DNA from: Lepidurus packardi
Taxonomy: Eukaryota > Arthropoda > Branchiopoda > Notostraca > Triopsidae
Length of the DNA stretch: 64,000 bases
Assembly: GCA_023053545.1 (NCBI GenBank)
Contig: JAKZAN010000005.1
Coordinates: 13,268,001-13,332,000 of the forward strand
Direction: 5' to 3'
Under the pieces are notes generated by a model that made no database searches, had not been told where the DNA came from, and saw nothing but the letters and a program-made list of their open reading frames with translations. Below are positions 50,901 to 61,530 of this stretch, piece after piece. Numbering within the stretch: position 1 is the stretch's first letter; each line of letters begins with the position of its first letter. Position numbers and translations under genes: made by a program.

Positions 50901-53900
50901 AGGCTTGCGAGTCCCGGAAGCCCCAAATCGTCCGTTTTTAATGACTCGGGGCAAAGGCAACAACAACCTTGAATGGCAAAATGGCCCAAGGCGGTAGAGG
51001 GAGGTTAAAAGGCACATAAAAGGTCATAAACGACTTAAACCATGCCCCTTTTAGCCCCAAGATTCCCGGAAACTGCCTGAGTAATGAAGTTAAAACGCCT
51101 CTTTTAAAAAAAGGTTAAAACTGCAAAGCTTTGCAAATCATGTTTTGACATGCACGGCCGCTAGAGGGACACTTATGAACCCAGTTTGCCTTAAGCCACG
51201 CCCTTTTTCAGCCCTAAGTGCCCTATTTCGTGTCCTAAACTTGTCCAAACTCTTGTTCAAAGATGAAGGGAGTTGAAATTTATATTTTTACGTTTTCTTG
51301 TGGACCGTGGGAAGGATTAACAGGCTTAAACCACACCCGTTTGGAGTCAGAAGTGAAGATTTGCATCATTTGCACATTTTTGGAAAGTGGAAAGAATAAA
51401 TCTTGCCCTTCAAAGCACTGTTGGCTTCGACCCAGAAAGATATTATGAACGTACGAGGTATTAAACTAAAAACCAAAAAATGCCCGCTTTGGCCAGTAAT
51501 GCCATTCTGTTCCACAAATTGACTTGGAGATCAAAACCTTTGATTTTGAGGATAGAAATCGTGGAGATCAAAAGCTTGGGATGGCAATTGAGGGTTTTAT
51601 TTACTGGACCTAGGGACCGTAATACGAAATCCAGGAAGAAATAAAAGTTAGGCAGCTTTTTTCCTCAGAATCTCAAGGTTGCCCCTTAGGAATGTGAACG
51701 TGGACAAGATATGATCGAGCGTGAGGGAGGGGCTAGGGGGTGACCCACTCAAGCTTGACAACAGACGTCAACGACCCTATCATTTCTAGTTTCGAAGGTT
51801 TGTGTGGGACATTCTGGGAAGAAATGTGATTTGGCAGCCCTTCCCGAAAGAAATCCCCCTTTTCTTGCTTTTATTTCTCATTCCTTTCCTTTTACCAGTA
51901 GTCAAAACACCACCGGGCCAAAGCAGCAAAAGTCATAAAGTGAGGCAAGTGACACGGAAAGACGAGGAAGGGTCTTTTGTCTTCAACTAAAAGGTAAGAC
52001 TCCCAGATTCACAGCTTCTGATGACGTCATCGGTCATTTCTGGTAACAACCGCACGAGAGAACGAGAGTAAAAAACTACTTCTTCATGTTGTTGTTCCAA
52101 AATATATGAAAGATTTATTTGTTGTTCTTTCGACGGGTGGCAGAAAAGAGATGATGACGGGCCCAGACTCGCATTTCTGCCGGAAGAAGCGCATCAAGCG
52201 CAATGGAAGACTAGGTGAGATTTTTTTTTTTTGGGGGGGGGAGCGTACAGGCGAAAGTAGGGAAGCAGCTGTGGAACTGCGGCGGCAAGCGAAACCCTCA
52301 ATTGGAACGACAAAGCCACCTCCACCCCCAACCTCCAGACATCCATCAAAGACGACAGTCTGGTACCCAGGCAAGAGCTATTTCTGCGGAAATCCCTCAA
52401 GTCCAGCGCCACCAAAGGACGTTCATAAAAACGGAGGGGCGAGGCTTTGTTCTCGTCATAAACAAAAAGCTGAGCTCCGTGAACAGTAATTTCAGTGCCA
52501 GTCATGTCACAATTTCGACGACCCACTTGCTCACATATCTGCTTATTTGATACAAATTTCTCTTCAAGCAAATCGTTTTTCTAAGGAGGGTTCAATGGTT
52601 TGGCATGAACTCCCAAGTTGCTGTTTCAGAATCCTAGTTTTCCAAAGTCTTCTTTAAGGAAGAACGGAAGAAAATCCTTTTATGAATGTTTAACAAGTGT
52701 CAAAGTGAATAAGAACCCTTACCAGAAATCTCCATTAGCCATTCCTAGCACACATAAACATTCCATACACCATCCATCAGGTTGCCCTAAACGCAATACC
52801 CCGACAGTAAAGAATTCAATCGTCCCACCTGTTCCATATGCCTCGTAAATACCTTCTAATTCTCAATTTTTTTATCTGCTCTTAAATTCCTTCCGTAAAA
52901 CTGTCGATCTATAATAAAATACCAAAAGTACTGGATGCCAACCCACTTGACTCTAGAAACTATCCCATCTTCCCATCCCTCTTTACCATTCAAATCTCCC
53001 TTTCTTAACTCTTTAAATAATTCCAGACAATCATAATACTGAAGCTTACAAACAAAAAATACGTCCAGTAGAATCATCTCTAAATGACGTCCCACCATTA
53101 TACATGTCCTCAAATTTTCCCCCATGCTAATAACCCTATGTAATTCCCGAATCTTCATGTGCTGGATGACGTCCTACCAGCCTCTTGGCACTCGCTTTCC
53201 TCACCCAAAACGAAAAAATCTTCAAAAATAACTATTTAGCCTTTCCTTTTTTGGAGAAGAAATTACTAGTACTTTAAAAAGAAAAAAGTACGAGCCCTTC
53301 TTTGTCCAAAAAAGAAGAAGGGAATAGAAAAAAAGGATCAAATCACCTCACACGTGGGGAACTCGCCTTGAGGAATCTCTTTTTTCCATCCCAAGAGCGG
53401 CGGAATGGAGATGAGTCCGGCTAGGATCCAGACGACCGTAATCATGATGGCGACGCGGCTCGGCGTCCTCATCCGCAGGTATTCCACGGCGTGCGTGATG
53501 GACCAGTACCGGTCCAGACTGATGAGGCAAATGTTCATGATGGAGGAGGTGCAGAGCAGCACGTCCACGGCGGAATGGATGTCGCACCACCACTGACCAA
53601 ACGTCCAATAGCCCATCATCTCGTTCGCGAGCGAAAAGGGCATGATGATCAGGCCCAACAGGCTATCCGCCACCGCTAACGACGCGATGAACCAGTTCTG
53701 CAAGCCTTTCAGCGATTTCTCGGTCGCGATCGCGATGATCACCAAGATATTCCCGCCCACCATGATAATCATGATGATCGTAACAAAAAAAGAAGTCACA
53801 ATCAACCGCCAGAGCGTGTACCCACTCGGGTACATGACAGTGTCCCAATTCCAGCTGTCCGGCCACTCAAACGGAGTCGGATCGCAGCAATTGCGGACCC

Positions 53901-54015
53901 AGGCTTGAGAATCATTGCTGTCGGTAGGATGAGCGAGTTGGAACCCGCTTTCGTTCTCGTGGTTCGGAAAGGCGGACGAGTTGAGGGAGAAAGGGGAGGC
54001 GCTTGGGGCTCCCAT
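29967..54015 (-). CDS. Octalpha2R: alpha2-adrenergic-like octopamine receptor (biogenic amine GPCR)
   Basis: Three coding exons on the minus strand: 53347-54015 (residues 1-223), 30688-31779 (224-587) and 29967-30290 (588-694), all phase 0, giving 694 aa. Exon 1 carries TM1-TM4: [16 protein letters not shown] (D117), the amine-binding Asp in SAVDVLLC (D151), SLDRYWSI (DRY 168-170) and C222 in loop 2. Exon 2 gives TM5 with serines ([12 protein letters not shown]) and a ~330-residue intracellular loop 3. Exon 3 gives TM6 (CWLP at 630-633), TM7 (NPVIY at 667-671) and a short tail, as in Gi-coupled amine receptors. The segment [19 protein letters not shown] matches what I recall of insect alpha2-like octopamine receptors. 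The intron after exon 1 is 21,567 bases; the second is 397 bases. Untranslated exons may lie beyond 54,015. Confidence 0.9.
30605..30616 (-). promoter_or_regulatory. CTCF-like site in octopamine receptor intron 2
   Basis: GCCATCTAGCGG reads CCGCTAGATGGC on the minus strand, within the 397-base intron between coding exons 2 and 3. Confidence 0.4.
38614..38630 (+). promoter_or_regulatory. CTCF-like site in the giant intron
   Basis: TTCTAGAGGGCAGTGTT matches the YAGRGGGCRG core. The left flank is weaker. Confidence 0.33.
39164..39177. repeat. perfect palindromic copy of the intron motif
   Basis: ATTTCTGCAGAAAT, self-complementary over 14 bases. A second identical copy is at 39624-39637. At 39817-39828 a one-sided copy reads CTTTCTGCAGAAAT less its first pairing base. 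Confidence 0.8.
39624..39637. repeat. perfect palindromic copy of the intron motif
   Basis: ATTTCTGCAGAAAT again, 460 bases from the first copy, with different flanking sequence. The shared part is therefore the short site, not a longer repeat. Confidence 0.8.
41599..41638 (+). repeat. 20-base tandem repeat, two copies
   Basis: AGATATACTCGGAAGAAATA is present twice in perfect tandem. A further partial unit (AGATAACAGAAAGAAAT) follows. Confidence 0.8.
42655..42879. mobile_element. MITE-like element with ~32-base terminal inverted repeats
   Basis: About 225 bases. The left end begins CCCGACAGAAGGACGCCGGG, and the right end, read on the minus strand, begins CCCGACACATGGACGCCGGG. The two ends match at 29 of 32 positions. 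The left end carries a second adjacent CCCCGACAGAAGGACGCC, and a diverged internal copy (CCCCGTCAGAAGGACGCG) lies near 42806. There is no open frame, so it would be non-autonomous. No clear target-site duplication is visible, so the superfamily is not assigned. Confidence 0.55.
44416..44448. repeat. perfect hairpin, 13-bp stem
   Basis: Arm CGAAATCTGGCAC (44416-44428), a 7-base spacer, and the exact complement GTGCCAGATTTCG (44436-44448). It lies in the giant intron about 110 bases before a 63-codon open frame. Confidence 0.7.
44564..44755 (+). CDS. possible nested microprotein, 63 aa (weak)
   Basis: An ATG-initiated frame inside the giant octopamine receptor intron, on the opposite strand to the receptor. 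The product is basic and Lys/Gln-rich: it begins [20 protein letters not shown], has [19 protein letters not shown] in the middle and ends FDLLRQS. The composition is more protein-like than the other intronic frames and suggests a charged helix. I do not recognise it. No splice sites, promoter or polyadenylation signal support it clearly, and it may be chance. Confidence 0.2.
   Translation: MLRNVSADSINYLKQAKKSPLKWSALLADPLTAAQRDKQQKKKQHRKNGKEIAKQQFDLLRQS
51158..51172 (+). promoter_or_regulatory. CTCF-like site in the giant intron
   Basis: CCGCTAGAGGGACAC matches CCRCYAGRGGGCR except one base in the GGC. Confidence 0.35.
52221..52241 (+). repeat. homopolymer junction T12-G9
   Basis: Twelve T followed at once by nine G in the giant intron. 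Such junctions are prone to slippage, and the length may not be accurate in an assembly. Confidence 0.75.
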
Positions 54016-57000
54016 TGCTGCACGATGATTATCGGTTTTATTCGGGTTTTAAGGAGAATTTTTTAGGGTTTTTCTCTTCGTTGGCCCTTGTCTTTTGCTG
54101 GCGAAAGCAGAAAAACGTGCGTCATCGTCCATTGGCCACATCTGCAACATGAAACGATAAAATTGAATATTTTATTGCTGGACCCAAATAGATGGGAACA
54201 AGGAATTGAAGGTTGAACCAGTGAGAATTTATTATCCTTTAAGGCGAAGTTTGGGTTAACCGTTAGAGGAATGTAAAGACTGCATTCTCTTTTCTTGTCC
54301 GGACCTACTTTGACTGGAGAGTTGGAAATGATGAAGATGGAAGTGATCTTCTTGATTCTAAAGTCTGAAAAGTGATTTTAATTGGCTCTGATTTCCAATT
54401 TAACTGATCAGATGCTACATTTCTTCGAAAATGACGTTCCTATCGGATTCTATCAGATAAAAGCTACAAACAAGCTTCCAAATCATGTGATAAACAAACC
54501 GATTCCTGTGATTCTAGGAAGAAATATTGCTTTTCCTAATGTTGTAAATTAAGAAGGTAAAGCAATTTTTGTTTGAAAGTGACTAGTATGGTAAGGTGAA
54601 GCAAACTAAGCTGATATACAGAAGTGAACAAAGTGATTCTGACGATTATAGACAATATAGACTGATTCCCCTGATTCTGCAAATAGAAGAACCCTATAAG
54701 AAACAAAGAGTATCTTCGTCAGTCATTGATCGGTACCTTCATGCAGATCATCACTTTCATGATTCAGAGAATCGACGCTATTTCTATGTGATTCTGTTGA
54801 TGTTTAGGTACAGCTACTCCGTGATTTCCTTGAGATAAACAAAGCCCGAGTTTTGCATACAAAATATTTGCGGGGTACGATCCATTTCATCTTTAGAGAA
54901 GAATACAAAAATCTGCACAGTGAACCTGAACGATTTTGTTGATTCCAAAGTATAGATCTACGAAAGGCATTTTACTACTGAAAAAATAAATTCATATGAC
55001 ATATTTCCCCAAACATTTGCTGAATCGTACCGTTTGGCAAAATTGAGGTCTTTCTCTGGCTCTTTCATGCAAAAACTCTTCCCAGAAAACCGAATTTCTT
55101 TTCTCTCCGTCAACGTTCCCATATATGCTCCTGACGGTGAAGCACTCGCAGCAGTTTCGTTCTCTGTCGATAGCTTCCCCCTTTACCTTTCGACGATCGG
55201 ATAAAAAGCGGCAGAAATAGTAAAAAAAGGAACGAGCGTACAACCCCGGAAAACTCTGTTTTCCTTTTTTCCTCCACAAGGTCACCATTGATTAGCGCCT
55301 GTTGGCTCGGGGAATCAGGGAGCCCTGGAAAACACGTGTCTGATATATCAACACTAGTATCCCTCCTTCCTCATAGAAAAAAAAATCAATCCTTTCTTCC
55401 TTTCTGGCTTCTTTAATGACTTTTACTCCAAATTTCTGCCACTTCTTTGCATCATCACTTCTTCGAGCTATTTAGGGACAAGCCCATTAAGGGAAACCTT
55501 ATCTGCAAGTTCTTTTTCATTATTTTCCCCTTTATTAATGCATTTCGACAGTCTGATTCCATTATCGACGCTTATTTCTGAAGCCCGATTCTTTCTATTG
55601 TATTTTATTTGTAATATTTGATGAGTTTGAGTTGTAAAAAGGTTTTATTTTAATAACTCTAATGTCAATAATACGTTACTGAGATGGTTTGGGATATTTC
55701 TACGGAGCGATTTTATTTATTTCTATCAAAGATTTTCAATCAATTTTCAATCAAAGCTTTTACAAATGTCTATTCCATTTTTCTGGTCTTACCACAGACC
55801 GATTTGTTCTGATTTTAAATGTTTTTGCAGTCCGATGTTTTGATTTCAGTTAGATTTCGTTATCTACGCTTATTTCTGAAGCCCGATTTTCCCGATTGCA
55901 CTTGGTTTTTTAATATTCCATGACTTTTAGCTTTTAAAGCTTTCTATTTCTATATTCAATGTCAATACACGTTGCCGAAATGGTCAGTTAGCTTTTCTTA
56001 AGATAGTTCGATTAAAGTTATATCTCCACTTTTCTGATTCTAAAATTTTTCCAGCGATTCGTTTGATTTTAATAGGTTTTGCAGCCCGGTTTCTTGAGCT
56101 TAAGCTTTATTTTAAATATGCTCGCAAACATTATATCAACATCGTGTTGAATTTTGAATTCTGTGGATCATCCATTGCTTATGTCTGATTCTAGCGACTG
56201 TATTTCTACGTAATGAATCATATGAACACACGAACGAAACCATTTACGCCCCGCGATCTTTCCCACGGGATTCCTTTGAGTTTAAGGCACTGCTGCTGCT
56301 TGATTGTTGAACAAAACTCTTTGAGACTCAAAGGTTATATAGCCCTGGGCCTGGAATAGGGAGAGGTAATATAAGATCGTGGGTCTTAGGTCTACGGAGA
56401 GACAATTGTCCTGGAACGGGAATTGATGTTCCTAAAAGAAAAGAGTGGGGTTCATTCTCCTCGCTTTATAGGAAATCGTAAGGAAGGTAGTCCAAAGGTA
56501 GTCAAACCAAACCGGTGGAAATAAGGATGGGGGAGACTTATTTTACGATGTACCACCAGAGGCTCCTGAAGAATAAAACGAGCTCGTAGATTCTGAAAGG
56601 TTTTCGCACCCTGCTGCGTGCCAAAAGCATCGTGCAGAGAGAGGCCGAGTTGGTGATTCCAGGTTTGTAAGCTAGCAAACTAATCCTCGAGTTGGTCAAG
56701 TAATTTGGCGCTCGGAGGTTTCTTTCAAAGATTTATACAACCCTAAATCGTAGATTCTAGCAGGCATTTCTCTTTCCAAATCAAGATCGGGAACATCATT
56801 TAGTATTTAAAGCTATAAATAATTTAAAAAACTGACTATCTTTAGAAATGCTCGGTACCCTAAATAATTGTCTGTTCTAACGGTTTTTTTTAGCCCAGAA
56901 TCAATTGAATCACTGCATAGAGATATGCAGTGAACGCTGCAGTAAAAAATTTCCGTAAATCGCTAAAATGTAAAAGCTAAAATGAAAAATGTTATAGCAT

Positions 57001-57044
57001 TTGCGGTTTCTGTAAAAAAACTCTAAAAATGCCCAAGTTGTATA

Positions 57045-57570
57045 TTTCTTCCGCAGTGGCGCCCAAGTCGGACTCCCTCTAGCTCGCCAGGTTTTAAAGC
57101 TGCAGATGTCAAACTTTGTACTAAGCTACCCCACTATCTTGCTCGATTTACGTACAAAATTCTCAAAGGTTATTCAAAGGTTTTCATTTCTTCCACAGCG
57201 GCGCCCAAGTCGAACTCCCTCTAACTCGGAAGGTTTTTAAGCTATGGGCTTCAAACTTCGTCGTGAGCTACCTATTATCTTGTTCGATTTATACAAATAA
57301 TTCTGAAAGGCTTTTCGAAGTTTTTGCGGTGGCGCCATCTTCCGCTCCGGCGCCTCAATCGGACATTTATATGATTCTAGATTATAAGTTTGAAAGCTAT
57401 CTAGCCTTGTACAATTTATAATCACAACAGTATTTATCTATCCGAGGAGTTTAGGAAAAGCAACAGAGAGACAGCTAAAACTTTACAATTTCTGCCGTTC
57501 GGAGCTCTGAGGGAGTCAAAGTAGCAATAACTCAAGCAAGTTTGCAGGGAGCTAGAGCTAGGACCCCCAA
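57045..57570 (+). repeat. decayed tandem repeat, ~130-142-base unit (array 1)
   Basis: Two clear units (57045-57120, 57185-57261) share TTCTTCC(G/A)CAG(T/C)GGCGCCC, then AAGTCG(G/A)ACTCCCTCTA and a GGTTTTTAAGCT-like segment. Their GCGCCCAAG cores are about 142 bases apart. A third, more diverged unit begins near 57321 and a fourth possible one near 57486. Confidence 0.65.
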
Positions 57571-59756
57571 CAGTTACCTTAACATATTCACAACGCCATA
57601 AAAGATTCTCGATTTAGTGGAGCAAGCGACTTTACAAGCTTCCGTTTCTTACTCAACGAAAAACTTGGGAATCGAGCCATTTCGACCATCTTCCAGAGCC
57701 AGCTTCAAACTTTAGACCCGTCAAGCAAAGCGCCATACCAATACGCAGCAAAAACTTGGAAGGAAGCCATTTTACCCAGCAAAAGCTCGCAAACTTGGGC
57801 TTAAATGACTACGCATTTTAGATTCCCTGCTATCCTAAAAAATAAACTCTCCTCCGGCTTAAAGCGTTCTCAAGTTTCCCTCAAAACTTTCCTCACAAAA
57901 CTCTCCCAAACTTGCCAATACCTCACCTTCCTTAATCGCCCTGTTGCCCACAAAATTAACACTCTCACCCAACCCACCGAGTTCCCTCCTCACACCCTCC
58001 CCATCCTTCCAAAGGTCAAGAAAAGGCTAAAGGGAATTATCGACTCATATCCATCTCGCGGAGCAGGAGATCCTCAGTAAAAGTCATTTCCCTAAGCTTG
58101 ACACCCTTTAAGCTCCTCCGGAGGCGTGGCTTGCCTCATTTTAGCCCCAAGGCGAAAAGGCTGTGAGATGCATAGGGTTGAGCAGCAGCGTTCCATGGGG
58201 CTAATGCAATATCCTTGTCACATGTTTTGTCCAAATCAATAATAGCTTTTCTCCCGCCTTCCTAGCCCAAGCAAAGCATCACAGCAGGAAGAGACAGTTC
58301 CCCATGCAACAAATATAACTTCACCAGTTCTGCATTTCTAACATATCTACCGGCCCGGACCGTCTTGCCATCTTCCCAATCTCGAACAAAAAAAAAAGAG
58401 TTCTCCAAGACTTTTACCCCCCTCCCAGCTTGTCTACCATAACTACAAACAAGACTTCTTCTGCCTACTTTTTTGGCGAACAGAAATAGTAATAATATAA
58501 AAGAAATAGACATATATCTGCGACTGAAGCAACAAAGCCAGAAATTTTTCAAGCGACGGTACTGCACCGTTTACGGACCATTTGCCTTTCCCCGACAAAA
58601 AAAAATTACCAACGGTTCGACTCGGTCCAGTAATTTTCTTATACAGTCTATGTCCTAAACGCCAAACCTTCTGACCTTTCGAGCTTATTTACCATTTATT
58701 CGACCATTTCTACCTTCCCGAGGTAACTAAAAAAATCCATTTCCTCGCAGAAATACTCCAAAATCTGCGTGATTGCCCTACTAAAATGGTCAGAAATTCT
58801 ACATAACGAGCGGCACGGATTCCACGTGAGATCGTTAAAAAAAGAAAAAGGTCCGCAAGCCACGCCCACCGGAAGAAATTTCGTTTACAATACGAGGGGT
58901 TTCTAAGGCCAAACTGGAATTTTCGGACGTAAAAGTCGAGCATTTTAACCCCAAAATAGCATTTTTTTACGGTTTGCTTTACCCTCCAATGTCCCGGTTT
59001 TACCCCAGCGGCCTGTGGTATATCATACGTTCTACTATTGATTACCTTTAGCCCCTCAACCTCAACCGTTTTCCTCTCGACTCCGTGTCGCTAGCGAAAA
59101 GCAAAAACGCTTTTCTGCTCGGTTTCCTTGTTAAAACTGTAGATAAACCCCAACGAATCTCTTTTTTTTTTCTCCCTTTTTCTTATTTTTTCTCAAGCAG
59201 AGAGCAAGAGTGATGCAGTAATGTCAAGACAGAACCCAAAACATTTCCGGAGACACCGTTTTAGGGAGGGGGAAGAAAAGAGTGCTTAGAAAATTCCTCG
59301 ACTTTTCGTCGTTTTCCAACTTTTTCCTCTATTTTTCCTCTTTTTTTCTCCGCTTCGAAACGCGACTGATAATGCTGAATCTCATTAGAAGATATCAGCC
59401 CGGACCCATACTTTGTAATGTGAGAAGCTGGTACATTTCTTCTTCTCCAGAACTGTTGGAAGGTTATATAAATAGAACAGTTTTATGAGAGTAATACTTT
59501 GGATTCACTTGGCTTATGGAAGGAGAAGGCGTGAAAACGATTACGAAGTAAGAAAGGAGAAAGTTGTTTAGGTTCGGGCAGAAATGGCCTGCAGAAAGTA
59601 TCGGCAGGCGACGAAGCGAGCGCATAAATAGACAATAAGGCTATTAATCCCGCCTCATGCCTTGGGTTTAGGGCAACAACAGCTGTGCCAGCCAGTCATG
59701 AAACAGATGAAGAGGGAAGGGGGGGGCGCTGTATGGCTGACCCGGAAGGTTTTTGC

Positions 59757-60850
59757 TCATTACTGCCGCTAAACCCCCTGACGCGCTGTAGTCAAACTGA
59801 CGATATCTCCGTCCATTTCAAAGCTACAAACCTGAAATTTTAAAAGTAACCCAGTTGGCTCTGGAAAAAGATATTCTGGCAAGTACGAAACAATTCTGAT
59901 CGAAATAACTGCCACAGTGGCGCAGCAATCGGGCTAGCATGCGAATCAAATCTACTCCTTAAAGGCTTTCCAAGAGTGATTTTACTAAACTTAAGCTGGT
60001 ATTGGATGATATTATTGTAAAGTTTCGGACTCGCTAGACTCCATAGTTGCGAATGACTGCCGCAGTAATAGTCTTAAAATTCTTGAAAGAGTCGCGAGAT
60101 TAACCCATATCGAGGAAAATGGTTAACTCCTATGGGAAGAACTGGAAATCTTTCGAGTTGTTTCGAGTTGTTTCTATGGAGTTTCTGGACAAACTGGAGC
60201 AGATCAAGTTTCGAAGTTTGTGCAAGCAGCAATGAGAGCTGGCCTCGAATGAAATTCCTGCCAAGTTTGAAGCTAATCTAGTGGATATTACTGTCTGTAA
60301 TAGCGTCCGAGGCGACACGATGAAACTTTAGCAATTCGAAGCCATAAACCGGGAGTTCAGACGGCCATTGCTAGTAATTTCTGCTGAATTACTTGATTAG
60401 TTTGATCGCTTTTATGGCCACAGTTCAAGTAAGGGTACAATAGCAAGTGTTAAAGCCACAACTCGCACAACGAACGGTGTAATTCAGGCTTTCAGTAAAA
60501 CTCAGCTTATCCACAAGTTTGGAAGCGAAACCAACTTGCTATTACTGTCGCAGTGGCGCTGCAATCTAACTGACCATATCTCCAGACATTTGAAAGCTAC
60601 GACACTGAAAATCACGAAATAGCACTAAGGTGGCCCTAAAGAGACACTGGTAATGTTTTAAGTCCCAATTTAGTTCAAATTACTGCCGCTGGCGCTCAAG
60701 TCGAACAGTCTATATCTTGGCAACATTTAAAGCTCCGACGCTTAAAATAAATAGGTAAATTAAGCGTGTCCTGAACAAAATTAATATAGGTTTTCAGTCC
60801 CAATTAGTTCAAATTAATGTCGCAATGGCGCTAAAGTTAAATGGGCAACA
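59757..60850 (+). repeat. decayed tandem repeat, ~137-146-base unit (array 2)
   Basis: Units begin near 59757, 59905, 60538, 60677 and 60812. Each has a variant of ATTACTGCCGC(AG)TGGCGC, and several continue with TATATCT and a segment near AAAGCT(A/C)C. The last three cores are spaced 137 and 136 bases apart. The family is related to array 1 through the CGCAGTGGCGC core. Confidence 0.65.
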
Positions 60851-61446
60851 TTAGAGAGTCCAATTCCAGCACGTCATGCTACCACTTCCTACTTATTCGA
60901 CGCGTAATTCAGTCCAGAATGGAGCCACAGCAGCGTTCGCACTAAGAGTGCCGACAACTCGCTTTTGCATAACCGCTGTTTAGTGCCATATATTCGACAA
61001 CAAATTGGCCATGTCAGAAGGAGCAAACTGTAGAGACTTGTTACGAATAGTGACCCCAGACGCAACGCCGCTTTTGTTCTAAGCCACAGCAACGTACTGT
61101 ACACGAAGACTCAGCAAGTCCATACAAACAGAACTAAAGCTCTAGAATAACTACAGAAGCGACTTGGATCCAAACCGCTGGCGAGTGATAAGACATTTCC
61201 AAAGGTGTAACGTCACACTTCCTTCTTCTTCCAATCTCTCCTTAAAGCCTAATCTCCTATCTTCTCACAACCGTCCTAACCATATAGTCGAGTCTACCCC
61301 ACTCGCCTTTCCTATTCCAAACAGGGAAAGAAAAGAAGTATTGACATTACCAACTTCCTGGCAAAACACACGAACACATGTCCAGAGATGATACTACCAG
61401 AAGAACCTTTATAGGCCTAGCTATAAATTCCCCCGTTTCCCCTGAT

Positions 61447-61530
61447 AGCTATTTCTTCACTTTTTCTAGTATACTTTAATATTTCTGTGCAAAAGAAATA
61501 TGAAAATATACTAAAAGTGAAGAAATAGCT
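61447..61530. repeat. 84-base imperfect hairpin
   Basis: The left arm opens AGCTATTTCTTCACTTTT (61447-61464) and is matched exactly by 61513-61530 on the other strand. Pairing continues with small bulges through TAGTATA and TATTTCT to a loop of about 6 bases (GTGCAA). Total stem is about 35 bp. It could be a palindromic MITE, or a hairpin RNA precursor if transcribed. Confidence 0.6.

Larger units (their letters stand above)
31780..53346 (-). other. giant first coding intron of the octopamine receptor gene, filled with GCAG(A/T)AAT motifs
   Basis: A 21.6-kb intron bounded by donor GAG|GTGATT and acceptor TTTTGCAG. No firm nested gene is found; a 63-codon frame at 44564-44755 is listed separately. 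Its striking content is the motif GCAGAAAT/ATTTCTGC. By eye I counted about 41 exact copies inside the intron, on both strands, plus about 20 of GCAGTAAT/ATTACTGC. Perfect 14-base palindromes occur at 39164-39177 and 39624-39637. It also contains a MITE-like element (42655-42879), a short tandem repeat (41599) and a perfect hairpin (44416). Confidence 0.8.

Noticed and set aside
57805-58080. 91-codon ATG frame in the upstream region
   Set aside because: Composition (Thr, Pro, Leu, Lys) reflects a C- and A-rich strand. No relatives, and it sits between decayed satellites.
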